Positions 52,391-61,259 of a stretch of 64,000 nt of DNA are shown one piece after another. Within the stretch, counting starts at the first letter, position 1. Each line of letters starts with the position of its first letter. Below the pieces are notes generated by a model. It had not been told where the DNA came from and ran no database searches. It saw only the letters and a program-made list of their open reading frames with translations. Both the position numbers and the translations under genes were made by a program. The stretch comes from Winogradskyella sp. (GTDB taxonomy: Bacteria > Bacteroidota > Bacteroidia > Flavobacteriales > Flavobacteriaceae): the NCBI GenBank assembly GCA_002722255.1, contig PBLD01000008.1, positions 62,001-126,000 on the forward strand, given 5' to 3'.

Positions 52391-55147
52391 ATGAAGAAAA
52401 TACTAATGCTACTTTGTTTAGTAGCAGCAGGAAATTCCTTTGCTCAAATTAAAATGCAAGGAATTGTAAAGGATAGCATAGGTGCTCCACTAGAGTTGGC
52501 TAATGTTATTGCAATTAATCAAGAAACTAATGGTTTAGAGTCTTATGCTGTAACAAACGATCAAGGTAAATATGTTTTGTCTTTAGGGAAAAACGGCAAA
52601 TACAAGTTACAAGTAAGTTACATTGGTTTAAAGTCGCATGAAGAGGTTATTTCAACAGCTGAAGCGGATATCACAAAGGACTTTACTTTAATGCCAGATA
52701 ATTCTCTTGATGCAGTTGAGCTAACTTACGAAATGCCAGTTACTGTAAAAGGAGATACTATTGTATATAACGCAGATTCTTTTAAAAATGGAAGTGAGCG
52801 TAAGTTAGAAGATGTTTTAGAGAAATTACCTGGAGTAGAGATTAACGACGACGGACAAATTGAGGTAGAAGGTAAAACCGTAAGTAAGCTTATGGTAAAC
52901 GGAAAAGATTTCTTTGATGGAGATACCAAATTGGCGACTAAAAATATACCTTCAAATGCAGTAGATAAAGTTCAGGTATTACGAAATTATGCAGAAGTTG
53001 GTCAGTTAAGTGGTGTGCAAAACAATCAAGATAATGTGGCTATAAATATTAAGCTGAAAGAAGGAAAAGAAAACTTTTGGTTTGGGGATATTACAGCAGG
53101 TACAGGTACAGCACCTTCACCAAACGACGAACTTTATTTAGTACAACCCAAGTTGTTTTATTACAGTCCAAAGTACAGTATTAACCTCATTGGTGATATG
53201 AATAATATTGGAGAGGTAGCACTAACCAATAGAGATCTTCGAGGTTTTGGTGGTGGTTTCAGAATGCCTAGCAGAACAAGTGGTACAAGTATAAATCTTG
53301 GAGATAATGGACTTGGAGGTCTAACCAGTATTGCAAATGCACAAGAAGTAGTAACAAAATTAGCATCAGCTAACTTTAGTTACTCGCCAAATAAAGCACT
53401 AGATTTAAGTGGGTTCTTAATTTACAATAGTAGCCGTTTAAGAACACGAGAAGAAAGTTTCTTTGATTATATAGAAGTTGAGGATGACCCAAGTACACCT
53501 ATTGATGAATCTACAAGTATTCCACCAGATGAGAGAACAGAATCAAGAGGTAGAGAAGCCACTAACCAGTTTATAACAAAGTTAAGTGCTTCATACAAAC
53601 CAAACGTTAATAATCAATTAGATTACGATGTATTGGCTCGTACTTCAGATGATGAAGAACGTCAGAGTTTATTTTCTTCGGTGGTAGGAAATACCAACCA
53701 GTTAGATAAGGTAAAGCCATTTAGTATCAATCAAAACTTGAATTATTACTACACCCTAAACGAAAATAACATCTTCGCTTTTGAAGCACAGCATTTAATC
53801 AAAGATGAAGACCCGTTTTACAATGCTATTTTAGATGATGAAAACAATGCTTTTGATAATACGGCAACAGGCCTAGGCTTGGACTTAAACCAGTTTAGTT
53901 ATGATATAAACCAGGAAAGACGTGTAAAAAGCAATCAATTAGATGCTAAATTAGATTATTATAATATTTTGAATTCTAAGAGTAACATCAACCTTACTTT
54001 AGGAACTATATTTAGTAATCAGAGGTTTAATTCTAACATCTTTCAGTTTTTAGATGATGGTACACGCTTAGACCCTACGCCAACTATAACGAATGAAGGC
54101 GAGTCGCTTTCTGCTGAAAATGACAATGTAGAATATCGCTTTAGTGATGTATATTTAGGTGTACATTACAGATTTAAAACAGGTAAATTCACTTTTACGC
54201 CAGGTGTATCTTTCCATGCCTATAGCAATCAAAATACTCAAAACGGAGATACATTTAAAGATAACTTCTTTAATGTATTGCCAGATTTTGAAGCGCGTAT
54301 TCAGTTTAAAAAGAGTGAGTCCTTACAGTTTAATTACAATATGCAAAATACCTTTACGGACGTTACCAATATTGCTGAAGGCTTGGTGCTCAATAACTTT
54401 AACAGTATACAATATGGTAATCCAGAATTACAGAATGCGTTGTCCCATAACTTCAGGTTGTTTTACAGTAGTTTTAACTTGTTTAATTACACCAACGTAT
54501 TTGCAGGTGCTAACTATAGTAAAAACGAAGACCAAATCCGTGGTTTAACCAATTTTGAAAGTGTGATTAGAACTAGTACATTCTTTAATTCGCAGTTTGC
54601 TGATGAGAATGCCTCTGTTTTCGGTAGAGTAGAACGTACATTTGGTAAAATTAGAGCACGTTTGGGAGCTAATTTTAACTACAGTAAATTAAATCAGTTC
54701 ATCCAAGGAAGACAATCGCTTAATGAAAGTTTTACACAGTCTTATTCTCCAGAATTAAGAACAAACTTTAGAGAGGCACCAAATGTAAGATTGCGCTATA
54801 GATTTACTGAACGAGATAATGACCAAGGAAACAATACCACTAAGTTTATAACCAGAGCGCCTTCTATAGAGTTCGATGCTTACATTTGGAATGCCCTTAC
54901 GTTTGTTACCGAGTTTACCTATAACGAGCAAGAAGGCAATGGGCAAACACAAGTATTTAAAACTTGGGATGCGTCGCTACGTTACAGAAAAGATAGAGAC
55001 GCCAAATGGGAATACTCGCTTAGAGCGTCTAATATTTTAGATATCGACTCTAATATTAGTAATGGTGCAGGAAATATCTCAGTGTTTAGTTCCGAAACCT
55101 TTATTCAACCTCGATTTATAACATTTAGGTTAACCTATACATTGTAA
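52391..55147 (+). CDS. TonB-receptor-like outer-membrane barrel with carboxypeptidase-regulatory domain
   Basis: A 918-residue outer-membrane protein: signal peptide (to about 19, NSFAQ), carboxypeptidase-D regulatory-like domain (about 22-105; GIVKDSIGAPLELANVIAIN), a plug-like part (DTIVYNADSFKNGSERKLED, LEKLPGVEINDDGQIEVEGK, SKLMVNGKDFFDGDTKLATK) and a barrel of the OMP_b-brl_3 kind ending RFITFRLTYTL. The plug has the KLPGVEI and VNGKDFFDGD features of receptor-like proteins that lack a clear siderophore or SusC signature. Last gene of the GLPGLI cluster. Substrate unknown. Confidence 0.93.
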   Translation: MKKILMLLCLVAAGNSFAQIKMQGIVKDSIGAPLELANVIAINQETNGLESYAVTNDQGKYVLSLGKNGKYKLQVSYIGLKSHEEVISTAEADITKDFTLMPDNSLDAVELTYEMPVTVKGDTIVYNADSFKNGSERKLEDVLEKLPGVEINDDGQIEVEGKTVSKLMVNGKDFFDGDTKLATKNIPSNAVDKVQVLRNYAEVGQLSGVQNNQDNVAINIKLKEGKENFWFGDITAGTGTAPSPNDELYLVQPKLFYYSPKYSINLIGDMNNIGEVALTNRDLRGFGGGFRMPSRTSGTSINLGDNGLGGLTSIANAQEVVTKLASANFSYSPNKALDLSGFLIYNSSRLRTREESFFDYIEVEDDPSTPIDESTSIPPDERTESRGREATNQFITKLSASYKPNVNNQLDYDVLARTSDDEERQSLFSSVVGNTNQLDKVKPFSINQNLNYYYTLNENNIFAFEAQHLIKDEDPFYNAILDDENNAFDNTATGLGLDLNQFSYDINQERRVKSNQLDAKLDYYNILNSKSNINLTLGTIFSNQRFNSNIFQFLDDGTRLDPTPTITNEGESLSAENDNVEYRFSDVYLGVHYRFKTGKFTFTPGVSFHAYSNQNTQNGDTFKDNFFNVLPDFEARIQFKKSESLQFNYNMQNTFTDVTNIAEGLVLNNFNSIQYGNPELQNALSHNFRLFYSSFNLFNYTNVFAGANYSKNEDQIRGLTNFESVIRTSTFFNSQFADENASVFGRVERTFGKIRARLGANFNYSKLNQFIQGRQSLNESFTQSYSPELRTNFREAPNVRLRYRFTERDNDQGNNTTKFITRAPSIEFDAYIWNALTFVTEFTYNEQEGNGQTQVFKTWDASLRYRKDRDAKWEYSLRASNILDIDSNISNGAGNISVFSSETFIQPRFITFRLTYTL

Positions 55148-55150
55148 GAT

Positions 55151-55186
55151 TAAAAAAAGCCTTCTCAATTGAGAAGGCTTTTTTTA
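55151..55186. terminator. Terminator after the TonB-like barrel gene
   Basis: A perfect palindrome: A7, GCCTTCTCAATTGAGAAGGC, T7, flanked by a further pairing T and A. It can act in both directions. Confidence 0.95.
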
Positions 55187-55265
55187 TTAAAAGGTTTTCC
55201 GGTATAAAAAATACCAATCAAAGAATGTGCTCTTGAAGAGTTATCAAAAAAATCCTAAATAAAAT

Positions 55266-55703
55266 CTAATTTGTAGTATCAGGAAGGTTATGATTGTGCC
55301 TGCAAAACCAAAATAGGCATGTGGTTCCTTCTTTTTTTAAAGAAATATCAATATCGTTTTTTTTATCCTTAGGATTAAGGTTTATGACCATGTTTTGATA
55401 GCCTTTTCGATGGGCTTCTACTGGCAAGAAATTATCGTACGCTATGGCATTTTTTATTTCAAAATGGCCTTGAGCATCGGTTTGTATACTTTGATTTCCA
55501 ATGGTAATAGTGACACTATCTAATGGTTCGTTAAGGTGGTTAGCCACCGTTCCTTTAAGGTTAATATTAATGGGGTGTCCTAAGTATTCTGTCAAGGTGT
55601 TGGTATCCTCATTTTGATCTGTAGTGTTTTCTGGTGAATTACTAGATGATATGAGAAGAATACAAATAACTACCGACAATACGGTAAAGACTATTGATTT
55701 CAT
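55266..55703 (-). CDS. Short carboxypeptidase-regulatory-like exported protein, truncated paralogue of the next gene
   Basis: The start at 55703 gives a 145-residue protein beginning with a signal sequence (MKSIVFTVLSVVICILLISS); earlier starts (ATG 55724, TTG 55733) merely lengthen it. Residues about 35-120 match the N-terminal domain of the gene at 55844-57667: TEYLGHPININLKGTV against SEYFGNEISRDFLGTV, and VTITIGNQSIQTDAQGHFEI against AMITIGSSTATTDSNGVFII. It lacks the lipobox Cys (Ser instead) and the long C-terminal part, ending with TTCLFWFCRHNH. Confidence 0.7.
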   Translation of the reverse strand: MKSIVFTVLSVVICILLISSSNSPENTTDQNEDTNTLTEYLGHPININLKGTVANHLNEPLDSVTITIGNQSIQTDAQGHFEIKNAIAYDNFLPVEAHRKGYQNMVINLNPKDKKNDIDISLKKEGTTCLFWFCRHNHNLPDTTN

Positions 55704-55774
55704 GTAATGATTGATGATGTACATACATAACAAAAGTACAGAAACAGTAAATGGGTTGCGTTAAAATACTTATA

Positions 55775-55820
55775 AATAAAAGCTCTCAAATCTTAAAGTT
55801 TAGATTTGAGAGCTTTTATT
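55775..55820 (-). terminator. Terminator of the 607-residue lipoprotein gene
   Basis: A 19-bp stem (core AGCTCTCAAATCT / AGATTTGAGAGCT) with an 8-nt loop, flanked by A and T residues; it lies just after the stop of the gene at 55844-57667. Confidence 0.88.
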
Positions 55821-55843
55821 AAAAACCTAAAAGGTGTATAATT

Positions 55844-57667
55844 TTAGTTATCTCTAAGTACATGTACTACTCCAGTTATGGTGTGTGGATTGCCTTGGTA
55901 ATCTTCATAAGAACCGCTAAAATTAACATCTATATATTCACCAACGTCACCTAAAGCGGTAAGGTTGTAAGTGATGTTGTTGTTTTCTGGAGCAACGTTT
56001 AGACATTCTCCAATAAAGAAGCCTGTATCATCGGAAACTGAGCCATCAAAAGCAAAACTATCATAAGTACCTAAATAATCAGGATCATTTAGGACTCCAA
56101 ACATGTAATAGCAGTTGTTTTGGTTATTGCTTGAGGCAAAAATATCTATGGTGGGTCCAGGATAATTAGGACTTTCTACATAGAAATTAGCAGAAATGTT
56201 TTCAAAAATTAGGATACTCTCACCATCATCAATTGTGTATTCTATAAACTCAGTTACAGCATTACATGCAGAAATGGTTCCTATATTTGTTAAAGGTGTC
56301 GTAAAGGTATAGCTGATACTATCAGTGACTTGTAGGTTGACATAGTCGCTAGCCTCAATACCAAATGTATTGCTTTCAGTGCATCTCAAAAGATTAATTT
56401 CAAAATCACCATTAGTTACAGCATCGATAAAGGTTTGGTTGCCGTAGCTCAGTTGGACATAACCATCCGAAACAGGCTGCCCATCACAGGTGTTAAATGT
56501 ACCTACCACTGTTTCCTGAATGACATCAGGGTTGTCTGGTACTACAACTGTAATACTAGAATCTGAGTTAAACGGCCCTATGGTTTCGTTATACAAAGAA
56601 GCATCATCACAAAAGTTATAACTATAAACATTAAGCACTAAACTTTCATTACTTGGCACATAGCCGCAAACTTCGCCATTCTCATTAGTATAGCCATAAG
56701 TTGTACCAAAAGTCGCACTTGTAATAGATACAGACATATTTGCTAAAGGAACATTGTCTTCATCTGTTGTAGTTACACAAAGGGTGATGGCTTCTGCGGG
56801 AATATCGCAATTCCAAAAACTAAAATGTGACACTGTACCCACATACATATTACCTTGTAGTGTTGCTTGTCCTTCTTCTTTCCAATAGCCAGTAGTTTCA
56901 TCAAAATACCAAAGCGGAATGGTTGCAGGAGCTATACTCATTAAACTAGCATCTACAGGAATTTTTATTTCAGAAGTTGAACCTTCGGATAAGTTTAAAT
57001 CTTCGCCACCAGAACCTCTGAGTTCCACAGCAAGCATCCCTAAAGTTTGAAGCATACGTTCTGCGCCAGCTTCATTTTCAGCATAAAGCATACCTGGCAT
57101 TTGTAGCGGCATATCCTCATCTGTAGGATCAAGGTGATGCATGATTACGTCTACCGATCCAGAATAAGCAGTGCCATCTTCTTTTATAAAATTACCGTCA
57201 AAACTCACAGAGCTCCCATCGTTATCGGTTACGGTTCCTGAACTTCCACTAGTTACTGAGCCTACAACAGTAGCTTCTAACATCATAATGTTGACCTTAT
57301 TGGTGCCATTGGAAGGCACAACACTACGAGAGGCGTGGATATATCCCGGTTTTTCAGCCTTTACGTAGCCAAAACGCTGGTTAACAGTGGCTCCTTTAAT
57401 TATAAATACTCCATTACTGTCTGTAGTTGCAGTTGAACTGCCAATGGTAATCATTGCCCCTTCAATTGGATTATGGTTTTTGTCGATAACTGTTCCTAAA
57501 AAGTCGCGAGAGATTTCATTGCCAAAATATTCGGAAAAGGTATCTGGTATATTTTCTTGTGGGTCATTATTGCCAGAAGGGCCATCATCTTTTTGGCACG
57601 ATGTTACCACAATTAATGATAATAAAAGCATTAAAATAAGATTTGGGAAATTTTTAATTCTTTTCAT
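55844..57667 (-). CDS. Large multidomain lipoprotein with carboxypeptidase-regulatory-like domains
   Basis: A 607-residue lipoprotein (lipobox VVTSC, Cys24). After an acidic linker, residues about 45-130 form a carboxypeptidase-regulatory-like domain (VIDKNHNPIEGAMITIGSST). The middle (about 135-290) resembles a ZU5/GAIN-like or DUF4397-type adhesion region (GSVDVIMHHLDPTDEDMPLQ, IPLWYFDETTGYWKEEGQAT, GTVSHFSFWNCD). Further sandwich domains (TTDEDNVPLANMSVSITSAT, TFNTCDGQPVSDGYVQLSYG) follow. It is probably displayed on the cell surface; ligand unknown. It lies downstream of metK with its own leader. Confidence 0.82.
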   Translation of the reverse strand: MKRIKNFPNLILMLLLSLIVVTSCQKDDGPSGNNDPQENIPDTFSEYFGNEISRDFLGTVIDKNHNPIEGAMITIGSSTATTDSNGVFIIKGATVNQRFGYVKAEKPGYIHASRSVVPSNGTNKVNIMMLEATVVGSVTSGSSGTVTDNDGSSVSFDGNFIKEDGTAYSGSVDVIMHHLDPTDEDMPLQMPGMLYAENEAGAERMLQTLGMLAVELRGSGGEDLNLSEGSTSEIKIPVDASLMSIAPATIPLWYFDETTGYWKEEGQATLQGNMYVGTVSHFSFWNCDIPAEAITLCVTTTDEDNVPLANMSVSITSATFGTTYGYTNENGEVCGYVPSNESLVLNVYSYNFCDDASLYNETIGPFNSDSSITVVVPDNPDVIQETVVGTFNTCDGQPVSDGYVQLSYGNQTFIDAVTNGDFEINLLRCTESNTFGIEASDYVNLQVTDSISYTFTTPLTNIGTISACNAVTEFIEYTIDDGESILIFENISANFYVESPNYPGPTIDIFASSNNQNNCYYMFGVLNDPDYLGTYDSFAFDGSVSDDTGFFIGECLNVAPENNNITYNLTALGDVGEYIDVNFSGSYEDYQGNPHTITGVVHVLRDN

Positions 57668-57760
57668 AGTGAATTGATTTAGTTAAAATTAAGTCTTAAA
57701 AAGGTATTGTGTAGATAAAACAATCATACATGCAAAATTCCTACCCAAGTCTGTAAATAA

Positions 57761-57793
57761 AAAAACTCTGACTATATTATAATCAGAGTTTTT
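57761..57793 (-). terminator. Terminator of metK
   Basis: Stem AAAAACTCTGA / TCAGAGTTTTT with a partly paired AT-rich apex, 22 bases after the metK stop, T-tract on the minus strand. Confidence 0.85.
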
Positions 57794-57814
57794 AAATATT
57801 GAGAATGAAACTTC

Positions 57815-59068
57815 TTATAAGCCAAAAGCTTCTTTAACCTTATCTACATAATCTAATTTTTCCCATGTGAATAGTTCTACTTCCATGGTTTTAGGCTCAC
57901 CGTTAGGTTGTTGAAAAGTTTTAGTGACCACTTCATTATGTCTTCCCATATGGCCATATGCAGCGGTTTCGCTATACATAGGTTGACGTAGTTTTAAACG
58001 CTCTTCAATAGCTGCTGGTCTCATGTCAAATATTTCAGAAACTTTTTTAGCAATTTCTCCATCTGTAAGATTGAATGGACAAGTGCCGTAGGTATCAATA
58101 AAAATTCCCATCGGTTCTACAACACCAATAGCATAGGAGACTTGGACTAATACCTCTTCACAAACACCTGCAGCAACTAAGTTTTTTGCAATATGTCTGG
58201 TGGCGTAAGCGGCACTTCTGTCTACTTTGCTTGGGTCTTTACCAGAAAATGCGCCACCTCCATGCGCCCCTTTTCCGCCATAAGTGTCAACGATTATTTT
58301 TCTGCCTGTTAAGCCAGTATCACCATGAGGTCCACCTATTACAAATTTTCCTGTCGGATTAATATGATACTTAATATCATCTGTAAATAGAGGTTTTATA
58401 TGGTCTGGTACTTTGGCTACTACACGAGGTATCAAGATATTTACCATGTCTTTTCTAATTTTCGCCAACATAACGTCATCTGTATCAAAATCGTCATGTT
58501 GTGTAGAAATAACAATGGCATCAATACGTTGCGGTGTATTGTCATCACTATATTCAATAGTTACCTGACTTTTAGAATCTGGCCTTAAGTAGGTGATGTC
58601 TTTATTTTCACGACGTAATACAGCGAGTTCTTTAAGTATAAGATGCGAAATATCCAACGCTAAGGGCATGTAATTATTGGTCTCATTAGTAGCGTAACCA
58701 AACATCATCCCTTGGTCGCCAGCACCTTGCTCTTCTTTGGTTGCTCTATCTACACCTCTGTTAATATCTTCTGATTGTTCATGTATGGCAGAAATGACTC
58801 CGCACGAGTTTCCGTCAAACATGTACTCACCTTTGGTGTAACCGATTTTATTAATGGTGTCTCTGGCTATTTGTTGTACGTCTAGATAAGTATTAGATTT
58901 TACTTCGCCAGCTAATACTACTTGGCCAGTTGTCACAAGAGTTTCGCAAGCTACCTTAGACTCTGGATCAAAAGCTAAAAAATTATCAATTAATGCATCA
59001 CTAATTTGGTCAGCAACTTTATCTGGATGTCCTTCTGAAACACTTTCAGAAGTAAATAAATACGGCAT
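57815..59068 (-). CDS. metK: S-adenosylmethionine synthetase
   Basis: A 417-residue enzyme making SAM from methionine and ATP. It shows [20 protein letters not shown], the hexapeptide [12 protein letters not shown], and the [21 protein letters not shown]-loop-like motif, plus [20 protein letters not shown]. The family is usually about 385-420 residues. It faces away from the met operon. A SAM-II-like structure lies 66 bases upstream of its start codon, so SAM feedback on expression is likely. Confidence 0.97.
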   Translation of the reverse strand: MPYLFTSESVSEGHPDKVADQISDALIDNFLAFDPESKVACETLVTTGQVVLAGEVKSNTYLDVQQIARDTINKIGYTKGEYMFDGNSCGVISAIHEQSEDINRGVDRATKEEQGAGDQGMMFGYATNETNNYMPLALDISHLILKELAVLRRENKDITYLRPDSKSQVTIEYSDDNTPQRIDAIVISTQHDDFDTDDVMLAKIRKDMVNILIPRVVAKVPDHIKPLFTDDIKYHINPTGKFVIGGPHGDTGLTGRKIIVDTYGGKGAHGGGAFSGKDPSKVDRSAAYATRHIAKNLVAAGVCEEVLVQVSYAIGVVEPMGIFIDTYGTCPFNLTDGEIAKKVSEIFDMRPAAIEERLKLRQPMYSETAAYGHMGRHNEVVTKTFQQPNGEPKTMEVELFTWEKLDYVDKVKEAFGL

Positions 59069-59133
59069 AAATCCTATTTTTGTTTATTAAAAAAATTGAG
59101 ATTGCTTAGCTGCTAGAGAAGTTAACAAACGAA

Positions 59134-59207
59134 CTGCTTTAGCATTTTTATTCAAACTGAAATAGTTTCAGTTTTAAGAGGTTGCAATCAGACAAATTTT
59201 TCCTCTT
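59134..59207 (-). promoter_or_regulatory. SAM-II-type riboswitch candidate (long-loop variant) upstream of metK
   Basis: On the minus strand: P1 5' strand AAGAGG (59207-59202), a loop with CTGATTGCAA, P1 3' strand CCTCTT (59181-59176), an inserted 9-bp hairpin AAACTGAAA/TTTCAGTTT (59174-59154), then AAAAATGCTAAAGCAG. ATTGCAA directly before the P1 3' strand and AAATGCTAAA after it match the SAM-II core as I recall it, and loop CTG can pair with the final CAG as the pseudoknot. The extra hairpin fits the long-loop variants I recall from this phylum. Position before metK is what such a switch would need. Confidence 0.65.
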
Positions 59208-59462
59208 TATAAATCTTGGCAAAAATAAAGATTAAATTTAAGATAGAGCATCTTCGAATGATAATGAAATCTTAAAGTGACGTATGAAGTTTAAATTGAC
59301 AGTTTGCAATTAGTAGTCTATTATAAGTAAATACGGTGTATTCAGAAATATTTGTGGATTATGATTTATGTTAAATATTCAAAAAATATTAGAAATTATT
59401 TTGAATTTAAATTTTTGTAACGCAATATTTGTATTCACAAAGTTCAAAACACTTACTGAAAT

Positions 59463-59583
59463 GTTATCAAGAAAGGTGGAGGGAATAGACCCTTTGAAGC
59501 CTTAGCAACCCTTAGACTTACTAAGAAGGTGCTAAATTCTACTTGAACACGCAAATCATTTCTTGCAAGTTCGGATAGATAAC
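59463..59583 (+). promoter_or_regulatory. SAM-I (S-box) riboswitch
   Basis: P1 is GTTATC (59463-59468) with GATAAC (59578-59583). Conserved S-box core: TTATCAAGAAAGGTGGAGGG, CCCTTTGAAGCCTTAGCAACC with the GCAACC box, P3 hairpin CTTAG/CTAAG, AAGGTGCTAAATTC, P4 ACTTG/CAAGT, and GATAGATAAC. It precedes the metY-metX-hom-metZ genes and should turn them down when SAM is abundant. The aptamer ends 286 bases before the metY start. Confidence 0.96.
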
Positions 59584-59589
59584 TTAAGA

Positions 59590-59621
59590 CTAATTACTCA
59601 TCTGTGATTAGCATTTTCTTT
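59590..59621 (+). terminator. Candidate S-box-controlled terminator
   Basis: An 8-bp stem with one G-T pair (CTAATTAC / GTGATTAG, 59590-59611) followed by CATTTTCTTT. The stem is short and the T-run broken, so this could also be a non-functional hairpin; it lies 6 bases after the aptamer, where an attenuator would sit. Confidence 0.45.
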
Positions 59622-59680
59622 ATAACATTTTTCTATTAAGTACGCTTCGTTAAGAAGTTTATTTGGCTTTTGATTTAATC

Positions 59681-59842
59681 GTGCTATTTGTTGAATGGGA
59701 TTAATGATAGAGAAACAGATAGATTTTTTTGATTAGACGAGAAATAAAAATTTAGCATAGCCTTAGCTACGGTCAATTTTTATTTTGAAGTATTAGCGAA
59801 AAAGATGCTTTTACTCCATTAATCTTGTTCTGCAAATAGCAC
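59681..59842. repeat. 162-bp imperfect palindrome in the leader of the met operon
   Basis: The outer arms 59681-59706 and 59817-59842 share 21 of 26 paired bases (first ten, GTGCTATTTG / CAAATAGCAC, perfect). The inner arms 59742-59752 and 59775-59785 (AAATAAAAATT / AATTTTTATTT) are perfect, and the apex pairs TAGC with GCTA. The whole could fold into one long rod. It sits between the S-box and metY, ending 27 bases before the start codon. Shape and size resemble a small non-coding mobile or dispersed repeat. Confidence 0.65.
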
Positions 59843-59869
59843 TCATTATTAACTCAAAAACTTAGAAAA

Positions 59870-61162
59870 ATGAGTACACAAAAATTTGCAACAAAAGCGT
59901 TGCACGCAGGACACGACGTAACAAACAATGGCGGAACCAGAGCAGTTCCTATTTACCAATCAACAGCTTATGTCTTTAACGACTCGGATCATGCTGCTAA
60001 TTTATTTTCCTTAGCAGAGCATGGGAACATTTATTCCAGAATTAATAACCCAACAAACGATGTTTTAGAGCAGCGCTTAGCAGCTTTAGAAGGTGGTATT
60101 GCGGCTGTGGTAACAGCATCTGGTACTTCTGCTATAGCAACATCGTTGCTTACACTTTTAAAGGCTGGAGATCATATTGTAGCATCAAGTAGTTTGTATG
60201 GCGGAACCTATAATTTACTGAGTGTAACATTACCAAGACATGGTATTACCACAACTTTTGTGGATCCTTCTAATCCAGAAAATTTCCAAAAAGCCGCTCA
60301 AGAAAATACTAGAGCATTTTTCATAGAATCTTTAGGAAATCCAAAGCTTGATGTTTTGGACATCGAAGCCATTTCTAAAGAAGCTAAGGCTTTTAAAGTG
60401 CCATTAATTGTAGATAATACGGTAGCAACACCTTATTTGTTAAACCCAATAGAATATGGAGCTAACATCGTTATTCATTCGTTAACAAAGTACATCAATG
60501 GTAATGGAACTGCACTTGGAGGTGTAATTATAGATGCTGGTACTTTTGATTGGACAAACGGAAAATTCCCAGAATTTACAGAGCCATCACCTGGTTACCA
60601 TGGTTTGGTGTATAGCGAAGCTTTAGAGACAGCTGCATTTATTGCAAAAGTTAGAATTGAAGGTTTAAGAGATTATGGTGGAGCGTTAAGTCCGTTTAAT
60701 TCATTTCAAATCATTCAAGGTTTAGAGACCTTAGAATTACGAATAAAAAAGCATAGCGAAAACGCACTTCAACTTGCAAAATGGTTACAAGAACAACCAG
60801 AAGTTACGTGGGTAAATTATCCTGGTTTAGAAAGTAGTAAACACAAAGCTCTGGCAAAAAAATACTTGCCAAAAGGACAAAGTGGAATTGTAACTTTTGG
60901 AGTTGATGGTGGATTTGAATCTGCAAAAACGATAGCAGATAAAACAAAATTATTTTCGCTATTAGCCAACATTGGCGATACAAAATCTTTAATCATTCAT
61001 CCTGCAAGCACAACGCATCAGCAATTAAGTGATGAGGCGCAAGAAAGCACAGGAGTAACAAAAGACCTTATAAGATTATCTGTCGGTATTGAGAATGTTG
61101 AAGATCTAAAAGCCGATTTAAAAGAAGCATTTCAATTAATTAAGAAGCCTCAATTAGCTTAA
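59870..61162 (+). CDS. metY: O-acetylhomoserine sulfhydrylase
   Basis: A 430-residue PLP enzyme making homocysteine from O-acetylhomoserine and sulfide. It starts KFATKALHAGHDVTNNGGTR, has TASGTSAIATSLLTLLKAGD, the cofactor lysine in IHSLTKYINGNGTALGGVI and the C-terminal HPASTTHQQLSDEAQESTGV typical for MetY. Length fits MetY (about 430) better than MetB (about 385). First gene behind the S-box. metX follows after 97 bases with a hairpin in between. Confidence 0.95.
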   Translation: MSTQKFATKALHAGHDVTNNGGTRAVPIYQSTAYVFNDSDHAANLFSLAEHGNIYSRINNPTNDVLEQRLAALEGGIAAVVTASGTSAIATSLLTLLKAGDHIVASSSLYGGTYNLLSVTLPRHGITTTFVDPSNPENFQKAAQENTRAFFIESLGNPKLDVLDIEAISKEAKAFKVPLIVDNTVATPYLLNPIEYGANIVIHSLTKYINGNGTALGGVIIDAGTFDWTNGKFPEFTEPSPGYHGLVYSEALETAAFIAKVRIEGLRDYGGALSPFNSFQIIQGLETLELRIKKHSENALQLAKWLQEQPEVTWVNYPGLESSKHKALAKKYLPKGQSGIVTFGVDGGFESAKTIADKTKLFSLLANIGDTKSLIIHPASTTHQQLSDEAQESTGVTKDLIRLSVGIENVEDLKADLKEAFQLIKKPQLA

Positions 61163-61186
61163 TCTCTTTTTGTATTAGTGTTGTTT

Positions 61187-61224
61187 AATTAAGCTGGGCG
61201 ACGAGGCTTTCGCTCAGCTTAATT
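61187..61224 (+). promoter_or_regulatory. Strong hairpin between metY and metX
   Basis: AATTAAGCTG pairs with CAGCTTAATT, extended inward by one G-T pair and GCGA/TCGC (15 bp in all, 8-nt loop). The downstream T-run is weak (AAAATTTTTC). It could be a partial terminator that lowers expression of the distal genes or an mRNA-stabilising structure protecting metY mRNA. Confidence 0.55.
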
Positions 61225-61259
61225 TAAAATTTTTCAGAGAAGAAATAAAAAATACAATT

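Noticed and set aside
57171-57677. Plus-strand open frames opposite the 607-residue lipoprotein
   Set aside because: Antisense shadows; no ribosome-binding-like sequence, signal or family match.
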